Under the pieces are notes generated by a model that did not search any database, was not told where the DNA came from, and saw nothing but the letters and a program-made list of their open reading frames with translations. 64,000 nt of DNA, taken from assembly GCA_963514095.1 (NCBI GenBank), contig OY741277.1:12643137-12707136 (forward strand). The letters are read 5' to 3'. Every line of letters starts with the position of its first letter. The stretch's first letter is position 1. Below, piece after piece: positions 1 through 9,329 of this stretch. Source of the stretch: Eutrigla gurnardus (taxonomy: Eukaryota > Chordata > Actinopteri > Perciformes > Triglidae). Made by a program: the position numbers and the translations under genes.

Positions 1-660
1 CCCCTACTGGCACTGTGCATGCCTCCATCACATGTACAGAAGATCACTGACTGGACCACACTTTTGAGCCTGAAGCACAAAGACTATTGAAGGCACACAT
101 TTGAGCTTCTGGACTAAACGAAGTGAAGTAAGTTTTGATGCTATTATGGGGAAATATATTTATTAAAGTTCTAGTCTACGATTTGAAAGGTTTGAAAAAA
201 GCCCCCCCCCACACACACACACACACACCTCCCCTCTGTGCTCCTCCGAGCTCGTATCGTTCTCCCCTCGCAGCCTCCCACCTCCCTCTTATATTACGAA
301 AATAGTTCAACGAAATGTGTTTCTGAAAACATTTGAGGCGAGAAATAAGCTATGCAGTCACTGAATCTGTCTTTATTTTAGATCGACAACGGTCCGTTAA
401 AAGATTTTCGAGAGCTTGCGGGCGGCGGCCCTCCGTCTCTCGAAATTCGCCGCTCCGTGACGGCATTGCACGGCTTCTTACATAGAAAATGAATGGGAAC
501 ATTCCATTCCATTTTTGAATGAGTGCGGTTGGGAGTGTTGAACCTAACATTCCTGTTTTTGACTTCATCCATGAAACAACTAATTAAAACATGTTCTGTT
601 CTACTTTCAAATAAATCTGTTGAAATATCTGTGGAAAACAGTTTGTATCGATGTTTTCTT
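1..660. other. Left-edge intergenic DNA, no gene seen
   Basis: No open frame here has recognisable protein content. A C run followed by nine CA units lies at 202-228. A CG-rich patch at about 380-480 resembles repeat-derived DNA, but I cannot name its family. Confidence 0.5.
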
Positions 661-679
661 ATGACTTCTGTTCATATTT

Positions 680-868
680 ATGCTTGGATATAATATATTC
701 CCAGTTAGTTCCCCTAAATTCCCATTAATTCCCATAATTCCCATTATTCCCATGGAGAGTTTTCAAATATGGAATATTTCCAAAATTCCCAAGCTGAAGT
801 TCCCGTGGAAATTTACCGGAAACTTTCCGGAAATTTACCCGGAATTTTCCGCCCCTTTGCAACCCTAC
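680..868. mobile_element. Probable DNA-transposon end with GGAAA/AATTCCC subrepeats
   Basis: The segment is built of short alternating motifs such as AATTCCC and TTTCCGGAAATTTACC, many of them inversions of each other. It ends in GCCCCTTTGCAACCCTA, whose complement TAGGGTTGCAAAGGGGC resembles the ends of abundant fish repeats. It stops exactly where the TATA-bearing repeat at 868 begins, so it probably inserted beside or into that repeat. No transposase frame is present. The family assignment is from memory of fish repeats, not from a search. Confidence 0.45.
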
Positions 869-990
869 TGGAGGGACATCTTGGCAGACCGGAGCAAAAG
901 ATTCTCCCCCAAAGCACAGCTTATAAATACAGGAAGTGCCCAGTTAGAATGCACCAAGTGTGCCCCACCTTGGGGGGGGGTGACTGAGAT
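868..990 (+). repeat. TATA-bearing repeat, copy A (second copy at 4545-4665)
   Basis: This block of about 120 bp is nearly identical to 4545-4665. It reads CTGGAGGGACATCTTGGCAG, continues through a C/A-rich stretch to TATAAATACAGGAAGTGCCC at 922 onward, and ends in a CCTTGGGG inverted motif. Looser similarity runs to about 1031. In this copy a relic of hepcidin intron 1 starts about 45 bp downstream. TATAAATAC also forms the core promoter of the intact hepcidin gene at 2417. The block may therefore be the old promoter region of a duplicated unit, or simply a dispersed repeat that contains a TATA-like word. Confidence 0.7.
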
Positions 991-1030
991 TAGCACACTG
1001 ATTCCGATTTACCACCTCTACTTCCAATTT

Positions 1031-1590
1031 GCTGACGTAAGAACATGACTTCAATCATTAAATCTGTGTATAAACTGAGAGTTTGAGTGTCTTCTGCAAA
1101 TGCATGCATGTTCCTAAACAGGCAAAATCTGTCAACATGTGAAAGAGCCGAGGAAGAGCATTTGAACAGAGGACTGTAGATGATTCAGAATACAAAATGA
1201 AATGTAAAACAACTGATACACAGCTCAAATGCATCTCCTGGTTTAAGAGCAGTGCTGGTAGGATGGAGCGGGGTAGCACATGGTTGGAATCAAGTTCAGC
1301 ACATGGCCCACTGTGGTTTAAAGGCCCTGCACCTGCACAAAAGGGTTTTTCAAATTAGAGGCTGGATGAGACACAAATAGAATATTTAAGTTATGTTGTT
1401 GTTTTTTACTTGTACTTAATTTTTTTTGCTGTATGTCACCTGCTTGTCTGGCTCCACTTTTATGTGAGAGTGTGAAAAACTGTTTTGCAAAAAAATCTAA
1501 GAAACATCCTCTTCTTTCTCTCTCTGCTCTCCCATTTTCTTAACTCTCTATCCAACCTCATCCTGGTAAAATGGGACAGTAAACATAAAC
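1031..1590 (+). pseudogene. Hepcidin relic 1 (intron 1 start and 3' flank only)
   Basis: At 1036 the sequence GTAAGAACATGACTTCAA matches the start of intron 1 of the intact hepcidin gene (2636), differing at one base. At 1428-1590 the sequence matches the 3' flank of the intact gene (about 3259-3370): CACCTG, CTGGCTCCACTT, a CT-rich tract, a TCCTGGT-AAAT motif and AGTAAACA occur in the same order. Between these two anchors no exon 2 or the cysteine-rich exon 3 can be recognised, and the spacing is about 230 bp shorter than in the intact gene. I infer a deleted and decayed tandem copy. The two anchors are seen directly; that they once formed one gene is inference. Confidence 0.55.
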
Positions 1591-1599
1591 TTAATGCTT

Positions 1600-2360
1600 G
1601 AGCCTGTCAGAGGCTATATGTCTCCAAGGCAACCTAGCATGCTAGCATTTGATTGGCTTACCTTAAGGCTGGCGTCATGTGCACATATTAGTATTATACC
1701 GATTAGTGTGATTTGGGCAGCAGAGAGTCTTTCCTTGACTGGAAGCTCTGTGTTGCCATCTCTCTGTGTTCTCTCGCTTAGAGACAGCGACGGAGACCTG
1801 TGACCTGTGACCTGACAATGACTGCGTTCAGGAGTGAACATTTCCTAATAACCGACAGTTGACTTTAGTGTGTTTTACCGTAATTGTTCATTGGTGTTTG
1901 TCATGCCCACCTCAAACTCTCCTGTCCTGTAATTCACTCAGTCTCATCAGGTCATTCTAGGTTCCAGTAAATGAGAGTAAAGGAGGGGATTTTAATTATT
2001 GCACAACATATTTTTGAGACGGTCGTTGCCGACATGTTTCCTTTTTGTTGTCATTTCCAGCATTATTGATGTATTATGTGATGTATCCTGTTTTTACACT
2101 GACTGATCAGTGAAGGTATACTTAGTTTAAAAGCCATTAGCAGAGCAGCTTTGAGAAAATCATCTTGTTCAGCCCTTCAGTATGTTATATAAAGATGCTT
2201 TTAAGCACAGATCAAGGATAAAAGTATGGCTGTATCTTTGGATGAATAAAAGAAATGTTGAGGAGTGACTTTATATTGTGGAAAAGACAACAGTGAATAA
2301 AAAAAAAAAGAAAAAAGAAATTCGGATTTTCCAGTTTTGCCTTTCATTCCTGACATCACA
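1600..2360. other. 5' flank of the intact hepcidin gene, no coding content seen
   Basis: This is AT-rich sequence between hepcidin relic 1 and the intact gene. An A-rich tract at about 2299-2320 is followed by CGGATTTTCC at 2323-2332, a weak NF-kB-like match. Nothing else could be named. Confidence 0.4.
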
Positions 2361-2400
2361 CTGAGCGTGATGCAAGCCCCTTCCTGGAGCTGTGAGGCAA
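2361..2400 (+). promoter_or_regulatory. C/EBP-like and STAT-like sites in the hepcidin promoter
   Basis: TGATGCAAG at 2368-2376 fits the C/EBP consensus (TKNNGNAAK). A few bases on, TTCCTGGAG at 2381-2389 is one base off the STAT half-site pair TTCNNNGAA. The same pair recurs in the same order upstream of hepcidin relic 3 (TGATGCAAG at 6167-6175, then TTCCAGGAG), inside an otherwise diverged promoter. C/EBP and STAT3 drive the mammalian hepcidin gene, the latter under IL-6. Their action in this fish gene is inferred. Confidence 0.5.
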
Positions 2401-2416
2401 CAGTGGCCCAAGTGAA

Positions 2417-2424
2417 TATAAATA
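2417..2424 (+). promoter_or_regulatory. TATA box of the intact hepcidin gene
   Basis: TATAAATA lies about 125 bp upstream of the start codon, so transcription should begin near 2447-2452 and leave a 5' UTR of about 100 bases. No upstream ATG was found that would compete strongly with the start at 2549. Confidence 0.75.
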
Positions 2425-2548
2425 CCAGCACATTTGACACAATCAGCTATCCGACAGGAGAAGAACCACAAAGAGGTGACAACAGGAACTAAAAGATCAC
2501 AACAAATCTAGTTTACTTGTAAACTTAAAGCAGGCAAACCATCCTAAG

Positions 2549-3046
2549 ATGAAGACATTCAGCGTTGCAGTTGCCGTGGCCGTAGTGCTCACCTTCATTT
2601 GTTTTCTGGAGAGTTCTGCTGTTCCAGCCACTGAAGTAAGAACTTGACTTCAACTCATTTATTAGCTATAAATGATTTGTCAGAATACTAAAGTATGGTT
2701 GTAAATGTGTGCAATTCATCAACAGGTAGAAGAGCTGGACGACCCAATAACCTATGACTTTCCAGCTGCTGAACACGAAGACACATCAGTGGACTCATTG
2801 AATGTATGTTAAATGGTTGAATTTGGCTTTGGTGTTTCCCCTACAAAGTTCCTAAGTTATGCTCGCTATAAAAGGAGAGAGAATGCACAGTGAGTGATGA
2901 TGCTGGAGGTGATCGCATCGCTGATTTCTGATCTTATCTTCCCATTTCAGATGCCGGAAATCAACCAGAGGGGCCGCCGCAAGTGTGTCTTTTGCTGCAA
3001 CTGCTGCAGGATCGGCTGTGGAGTGTGCTGCTCAAGAAGATTCTGA
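2549..3046 (+). CDS. hamp2: Hepcidin, HAMP2-type preprohepcidin (3 exons)
   Basis: The coding exons are 2549-2635, 2726-2803 and 2951-3046 (29, 26 and 31 codons), with GT-AG introns of 90 and 147 bp, both phase 0. The 86-residue product matches the usual fish preprohepcidin length. Residues 1-24 form a signal peptide beginning MKTFSVAVAVAVV, with likely cleavage after SSA. An acidic propeptide follows, then the furin-type site RGRR at residues 62-65. The mature 21-mer keeps all eight cysteines, spaced C-x2-CC-x-CC-x3-C-x2-CC, and ends SRRF. It lacks the Q-S/T-H-L/I-S amino end of HAMP1 that binds ferroportin, so it belongs with the HAMP2 class, secreted peptides mostly tied to antimicrobial defence. 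Two features are odd: the loop between cysteines 5 and 6 has three residues rather than the usual four or five, and the tail has two extra residues before RF. Function is inferred from the family. Confidence 0.95.
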
Positions 3047-3210
3047 GCATTCCTGCTCCAACAACCACCAGATCCATGTTTTCCCTTCTGATTTTAACGC
3101 AGTTGTATTTCTGCTGTGTAAAATGTTGAGGATGGTCATGCTTTAGTCGATGGACGCTTGTGATGTAACCATCCACATTGCTAAATGTCTGCATATTAAA
3201 CTGTATGAAA

Positions 3211-3216
3211 AATAAA
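3211..3216 (+). terminator. Poly(A) signal of the hepcidin gene
   Basis: AATAAA lies 165 bp after the stop codon at 3044-3046. The 3' UTR in between is AT-rich and contains no other strong signal, although TATTAAA occurs at about 3194. Cleavage is expected near 3230-3240. Confidence 0.75.
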
Positions 3217-3379
3217 ATAATATAATTGGAAACATTGACAGGTTTTACTGTTTAATTGTTCCTGTGTATCACCTGGTTCTCTGGCTCCACTTGTGTCGCA
3301 TCGTTCTCTCTGTTCTCCCGTTGTGTCTTGACCGCCTTGTCCTGGTGAAATATGGAGAGTAAACAAACAGTAAGCTCTA

Positions 3380-3790
3380 TTGTTTTAATAAACAGAAAAT
3401 AGACTCTCACACGTTACATTAACATCCATTGCCTCATTTAATAAAAACGCAATTAACACACACTTGATATTATCTTTCAGCTTTTATATTTTTCATTGCC
3501 TGCACATCCAAATGTCAAAAAACAAGTAAAGATCACACATATTAATATTAACATTTTAAAAGAAAACATTTCCAAATGTAAATGCATTGACTTATTAAAC
3601 TCAGTTTGTATTCAGTTAGCTAAAGAAAATCAAATTTAACTAGGTGGCGCTGTACGATCAGAGTACCGTTGCCAGGTTTTAAAAATGTATTTATTTTCTG
3701 AATTTGGTGATAAAGTTCCATATTCCAAAAGCTAAGATTTTATTTAATATCAAACAAAACCCTGATGACGAATGTGGGATGTTGACATAA
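3380..3790. other. Spacer between the hepcidin gene and relic 2
   Basis: AT-rich spacer. I see no exon, RNA gene or clear repeat in it. Confidence 0.4.
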
Positions 3791-3794
3791 ATCC

Positions 3795-4000
3795 AGGTTT
3801 ATGGAGATATGACCGGCTGATTTTAATAGAGCAAACCACATATGCAAGATAGCTATCCCAACTACTCCAGTATGCAACTTAAAGCCTGCAAACTGTCCTG
3901 ATATGAAGACATTAAGTGTTGCAGTGGCCATTGTGCTTCTCTTTATTTATTTTCAGGAGAGCCCTGCCACATTTACTGGGGTAGGAACCTCACATAACTC
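3795..4000 (+). pseudogene. Hepcidin relic 2, exon 1 with promoter scrap
   Basis: An ATG at 3903 opens 26 codons reading MKTLSVAVAIVLLFIYFQES, which is clearly a hepcidin signal peptide. It is three codons shorter than the intact exon 1. A GT follows at 3981 with the intron start GTAGGAACCTCACATAACTC, matching the intact intron 1. The 5' flank also matches the intact gene: AGCTATCC near 3851, then AACTTAAAGCCTGCAAACTG before the ATG. A possible decayed TATA (ATAAATCC) lies near 3787. No matching exon 2 or cysteine-rich exon 3 follows, although TGTAAATGTGTGCA at about 4214 matches the end of intact intron 1. This is a broken tandem duplicate. Confidence 0.8.
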
Positions 4001-4544
4001 ATTCAATATTTTTATTAGGCAATAATGCTTTGCATTGCAGCACTCAAGATCTGTCTGTTTTTGAAGGTCGCAATCACATTCTCAGACAAAGAGGCCGTGG
4101 GATTTTATATCAAGACCGGGTCCAGACCAGAACTTTTCTCAACATTACTGTGACGGCTCATAGAAATCAAAAGGAAAATTGCAACACAATAATCTGCCCT
4201 TTTCTCCATTTTGTTGTAAATGTGTGCAGTGTGGGACTCTGACAACAACACTGCTTCATAGTTCATGTCCACCTCATCTTTCAGTTTTGTGACCTTTTTG
4301 ACCTCATGCATTGTGCATTCTGTGAAGGTCACCATTGCTGGATAATGATGTTGATCTCATCTTATGCACATTGCACATCCACAGCAAACAGTTACATGAT
4401 GACACATGGCTTTTGTTTCATACATCAGACTGATAGTTTTTTGTCTTGTTGACAGGACATTCAGTTATCTTCTGTAAACTTACACTTTAGTCCATCCTTA
4501 AGTCATACTATTGCTGAGGAGGGCACTGCTGCTGGTCGCAGCTG

Positions 4545-4665
4545 CTGGAGGGACATCTTGGCAGACCGGAGCAAAAGATTCTCCCCCAAAGCACAGCTCA
4601 TAAATACAGGAAGTGCCCAGTTAGAATGCACCAAGTGCCCCCCACCTTGGGGGGTGATTGAGATT
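4545..4665 (+). repeat. TATA-bearing repeat, copy B
   Basis: Nearly identical to copy A at 868-990. The TATAAATA of copy A is CATAAATA here, so its core promoter word is damaged. It lies between hepcidin relic 2 exon 1 and the intron-2-like relic at 5640. The two copies are in the same orientation, 3.68 kb apart, on either side of the intact gene. Confidence 0.75.
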
Positions 4666-4679
4666 TCTATTTCCAAGAT

Positions 4680-5635
4680 TTTGCATAATCCCTTCGACTA
4701 CATTAGTTTGTTGGTGCTTTTGTTTTGGTGATTGCTAACATATGTATGCTGATAAAGAAATTGTCCTTTTTTATTTTATTTGTACATGTGTAAATGGTAG
4801 TGTATGTCTTCATGTTACCCCTTTGTATTTAGTTTTTTCGGGACAGTTTAGGCTGTTCAGGTGAAGTTAACAAAGTGTTAAGTTCCAGAACATCATTGAA
4901 TGTTAAAATTGAAGGTGAAAAATGTCATAAAGTAAAACATAGGAATTACATTTAACACTGATATGCATGAAGGGGCAGCATGGGATTTTGCACACTGTAC
5001 CTAATTAAGTAAATAAGTTACTTTGGTGATTTTGGTTTCACGTGGGACACAGACAGCCGTTCATGACCCGTTCGTTCACCCCAACTTCCTGCCAGGACTT
5101 TGTCTCTCTTTATACACACATACACACATGACTTCTACAGAGCAGCCCTGCACGTCCTGGCTCACGATTACATGGGTTATGTAGATATTACCATGCATTA
5201 CATCACATCGCATTTACCAACAGCAAATGAAAACAGCCTGCTTACGTACATCGTGTTACATTTCTTTTTCTCCTTCATGTAACACAGATTGCACAGATTA
5301 AGTTTATGCATGCTGTATGATGGAGCTGCACTTCTACAGTAAGCAACCAAGGAAAAGCTGAATGAAACATAAGATGTCATGCCACAGCTGTCTCTGGCAC
5401 AAAGGCATAAAAACATAATGGCTGTCTTGAGTCATCAGACATAAACGGTGGCAAACAAACAGAAATAGAGAAGTATAAGTAGAATGTAAATAACAGCACA
5501 GCAGTTTTATAAAGCTCAGACAGAAGATGATGTTTTGAACACTATGAATAAACCGTAATGAAGTGTACTTTCTGAGTGGACTCATGGAAGGCATGTTCAG
5601 TTAACTGAATCAATTTGCCCAAATACATTGAGATA
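4680..5635. other. AT-rich spacer inside the hepcidin relic zone
   Basis: Several short open frames occur here on both strands, but none has a recognisable motif, splice context or codon bias. No RNA gene is seen. Confidence 0.45.
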
Positions 5636-5639
5636 ATTT

Positions 5640-5725
5640 AAATGTAAGTGGCTGTGTAAAAAAGAGAAAGAATAAATAGACTGAGTGATGAAGCTGGAGA
5701 TGAACTCATTGCTTGTGCCTTTTAT
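5640..5725 (+). pseudogene. Hepcidin intron-2-like remnant
   Basis: GAGTGATGAAGCTGGAGATG followed by a CATTGCT word, at about 5682-5713, matches the 3' part of intron 2 of the intact gene at 2892-2925. The preceding GTAAGTGGCTGTG at 5644 is weakly like the intron start. The cysteine-rich exon 3 that should follow is absent. This could be the far end of relic 2 or a separate copy. Similarity is short and visual only. Confidence 0.45.
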
Positions 5726-6119
5726 TTGACCCACATATTAAGTAACAGGGATTTTGGTTATTGCCCAATATTGCCCAAAACTGTGGTTACTTAAAAGTGA
5801 AATTGCACCATGGCGTAAACTTCACAGTGATTACTTCATGTGTTTTGGGATATTTTTGCACTACCAGATATTATTAAAAAGAAAATAAATAATAATTGGA
5901 TGTTTTGTTGAAAATATCATATCAGAATGTTTGAAATGTGTTATATGTGATACTTATCTATTAACATTCTTTTAACAGACAGCCAATCAGAATGCAGCAA
6001 CTTCTTCACATAATGCAACAGTGTTCTGTTGGTAGAAAAAAATTGTCCACGGTTGATTTCATTTTGTAACATTGGACGTTGGACCCCAACCCAAACTTTA
6101 ATCTTAGATCCAAAGAAAA

Positions 6120-6520
6120 TACAAATAAAACCGGAGAGCATACCATTCTCAGCATCACCCAGGGAGTGATGCAAGCCCCCCATTCCAGGAGGCAAGTAAG
6201 TGCTGCCAGTGATGAAGAAACAGTAGCTTAAGTGATTATTATCTTAAGATGAAGAAACTCAGTGTTGCAGATGCAGTGGCTGGTGGTGTTTGCCTTTATT
6301 GGTATTCAGGAGAGCTCTGCTGGCCCAGCCACTGAAGGAAGAGCATGACTCATTCCATTTGCTTGTTATCTATGAGTGATGCTGTCAGGATGCTAAGAGA
6401 CGTTCCTTAATGTCTGTAATGCATTAACAGGTGCAGGAGCTGCCGGAGGCGATGCACAATGACAGTCCAGCTGCATGCGAAGAGACATCAGTGGAGACAT
6501 GGATTTTCAGATGATGTATG
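6120..6520 (+). pseudogene. Hepcidin relic 3 (promoter, exons 1 and 2, disabled)
   Basis: Exon 1 spans 6249-6336 (88 nt against 87 in the intact gene). A +1 shift around GTGGCTGGTGGTGTT breaks the signal peptide, after which the exon reads on as FAFIGIQESSAGPATE in another frame. The splice donor GTAAGAAC has become GGAAGAGC at 6337. Exon 2 starts after AACAG at 6431 and reads VQELPEAMHNDSPAACEETS before an in-frame TGA, caused by extra bases before the donor GT at 6516. Exon 3 was not found; a mobile element begins 65 bp further on. The promoter block with C/EBP-like and STAT-like sites is retained at 6150-6190, but the stretch from the TATA box to the 5' UTR is deleted. It cannot make hepcidin. 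Confidence 0.88.
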
Positions 6521-6583
6521 TTCACGACTGAGGTCGTTTAACATGAGTTTCATCAAATGTAAATGGGTGTGTTTTTCCTTTAA

Positions 6584-7045
6584 CCCTCATCCAACCAAGA
6601 TATTTAACACAAAAGGACAACCGACTGGGGTCTCTGGGGACCCCAAGGATAAAGTACTGTGAGGCATCATAGTAAAATGTCCATGTGTTTCTCCTAAAGT
6701 TACAGTTACATATCTCTAGTGGCCCGTACCGGCCGAGGGCCAGTTAAGAGTAATGAGTTAGTGAGTCAGCAGGCAGTCAATGACAGTATCAAACATGCAA
6801 AACCAGGTGAGAAAGTTTGAGGTCCTTGAGCATGCAGCCACAACTGATATCGTTTGCTGCTGCATAATGTGAGATTAGCTGTAGATAATACTGACACATG
6901 CACGCACACACACTGCTGATTACATGATCCTCCTGGCGGAAATAATCATAAAAAGGACATGAAATCACTAGAAAGACATTGATCGGCAAAGAATTGGAAG
7001 ATATGACAAAAAGTATACCTCAGGGGTCTGTGGGGACTGTGAAGG
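6584..7045. mobile_element. piggyBac-like non-autonomous element with TTAA flanks
   Basis: The 462-bp segment is bounded by TTAA at 6580-6583 and 7046-7049. Its ends read CCCTCA and, in complement, CCTTCA, in keeping with piggyBac-type elements, which duplicate TTAA and start CCY. Near both ends are GGGGTCT-GGGGAC motifs (6627-6646 and 7022-7037); the left one is a palindrome. No transposase frame exists. Its inner part (about 6745-6950) is also found at 43265-43490. It has inserted next to, and perhaps replaced the end of, hepcidin relic 3. Confidence 0.6.
6745..6955 (+). repeat. Dispersed repeat, copy 1 (copy 2 at 43265-43490)
   Basis: This stretch and 43265-43490 share, in order, GTCAGCAGGCAG(T/C)CAAT, a GAGGTCC(T/C)(T/C)GAG block, ATGCAGCCA(C/T)AACTG, TTTGCTGC, ATTAGCTGT, and TGAT(C)CTTCC-like ends followed by AATAAT. 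Divergence is moderate, so the copies are old. The family is unnamed here. In this copy the repeat lies inside the TTAA-flanked element. Confidence 0.65.
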
Positions 7046-7139
7046 TTAATCTGCCCTGATAGGATAAAAAGAATGAATACAGGAGACATTTCCTTTCTCC
7101 CAAAGGCTATATAACTAACTAATCTAGAGAGGGAAGTGT

Positions 7140-8530
7140 CAAAGTGGCCCCATTGGATGCAACTGGTATTTGAGCAACACGTATTGAAATTTCCTTTGTA
7201 AAATAAATTTGGAAGTGACTATGTGCTCAGTGATTATTATATTGAATACATACCTGCATATATTCAGTTTGTCATACAACAAGATGAGTAAAAAGAGACA
7301 TGTCAACTTATGATAATCACACCCCCTCTGTGTTTGAGCAGCCAATGAAACATAACTACGACCATCAGGAAGAGAGAGCGGTAAAGGTCTCTCACAGGGG
7401 TCTATGCTGCAACTCCAGCACTTAATATGCGCTGCCATGCGGGCCCAAATACTTGGTTGTTAAGGAAGTAACATCCTCCACTGGCCTCTAACAAACACCA
7501 CTTCCCAGAGGCAACGTCATTTTCCAAGGGTGGTCTGCCGTCCAAGTGCTATCCAGGCCCAGGCTCTGCTCTGCTGTGCTCCGCTTGTTACAGAGAACGG
7601 AGGTATGGCATCTAGCCATGGTGGTATGCATGCTATTGTGTTACGTTCAGCATGGCTGGATCGCACCTCGCAATTATAATGACCACAAAGGTCACATAAA
7701 TGGTTGGGTGTTAACTCAGCGCACAAACGATTAGGGAACACACAGGCAGACTCTGTGATAGAGGTATGAATGGTGAAACAACATACATAGAGGTCAACAT
7801 ATTGCAAGTGACAAGCAGAACAATGGCGAACCTGTGGTTGCTATTTAAACCAATGTGATTACACTTTAATTACCAGCCCCCGCCTCACACAAACACACAC
7901 ACACAGAAGTGAATGTACACGCCGGAGCACACACATTTGCTCACACTCACACATGCACAGACTACCAGTCTGGAGCCTGGCGGACTCCTGCTCTGATCCC
8001 ACCCTCACGCAGCCTTGCAGGGGGCTGAGCGGCATGCCAGGCCTGCCTCACGCCCAGACGGATGCCCGTTGCACGCCCCCATACCAACAGAGCTGCTGCC
8101 AAACCACACAAGGAGATAGTAAATGTTCAGCTTCCTTGCACACACACCATGTGGTTTATTTTATCTGACTCATACCCACATACACACACACAAAACACAA
8201 TGCAGGCAGCAATTAGGGGCCTGTTCATCGGTGAACTACAGTATGCTTGCTCTATAAATCTTCAAGCTAGAGTTTTTAAAGAGTCCAAAGTGCTCGGGCG
8301 GGAAACTGAAGAATTCACAGGATGTTACTTTTCCAGTTCCAGTTACAGACACACAAAATCGGAAGCTGCAGTGAACGACAGGTTTGTTGGACTCTTTTGT
8401 GTTCCTCAGGTAGGTCAGCCACATGACTGATGAGAAGGTGGTCATTAATCCACTTGAATTTACCAGGAAAAGATGAAAACTCCCCAGAAGCCATATGAGG
8501 CTATAGTCTGGGAAATCATTGCTTTAAGTG
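7140..8530. other. Intergenic DNA, no gene seen
   Basis: Short open frames on both strands show no domain, repeat residue pattern or splice structure. CA-rich patches lie at about 7880-7960 and 8140-8200. Confidence 0.45.
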
Positions 8531-8595
8531 AAATGCTAACGTCAGGATGCTGACTATAATTCTAACATGCTGATGTTTAGCAGGTTGAGAATTCA
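8530..8595. repeat. ATGCTAAC/ATGCTGAT-type fish repeat scrap
   Basis: AAATGCTAACGTCAGGATGC, then AACATGCTGATGTTTAGCAGG. Such runs are common in percomorph genomes as parts of a dispersed repeat. Only this fragment is visible. Confidence 0.4.
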
Positions 8596-9229
8596 GACTG
8601 AAAATATTCTTTGTTGGTAACCCAATCTGGTATGGAAATCTGATTTTCTAATCTGCATATTTGATTTGGCAGGTTTTACGCTGGATGCCCTTCCTGAAGG
8701 TATCAAGCACAAACACATGCAGTATAATCCAAGTCTTGTGTATCTAGTTGTATGCTCACACATGCATTTTCACCAAAATCTTCCAAACACCAAATCCAAA
8801 TCCAAACACTTCTGCCATCCCTTTCCAAAGTCAATGCAGATCCAGACAAGTCTGAAGAGTTTAATTTAGTACAATTTTGGGGGTACACCTTAGAAGTGTT
8901 TGGGAAAGTATACTGAGCATTAGTTTGCTGTTAATATATTTGACTCCGGACCAAAGTGGTGGCCGACCGACCAACCAAACAACAATCTGACTGACATTAT
9001 TGGCCGTGGAATAGAACTGTTGTACTGCTTCCTTGATTGGATCCAGAGCGCCACATTGCATACAATATTTCCGGTAATATCTTGTAATTGACTGCAATTG
9101 TTTCTGACTCTTAACCGACAGATTAGTCATCACTTTCTACAGTTAATCTCTTAAATCAGTAACAGCAGAGAGCACAGTGTGAACCAGAGGCTCCACCGCA
9201 GGTCACACTCCACAGCAAGGGCTGTGAGC

Positions 9230-9233
<4 letters not shown>

Positions 9234-9323
<90 letters not shown>
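9234..9323. repeat. (CA)n microsatellite, about 90 bp
   Basis: An almost pure CA run with one CG interruption at about 9282-9283. The long Val-Cys open frame read across its complement is an artefact of the repeat. Confidence 0.98.
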
Positions 9324-9326
<3 letters not shown>

Positions 9327-9329
9327 GAG

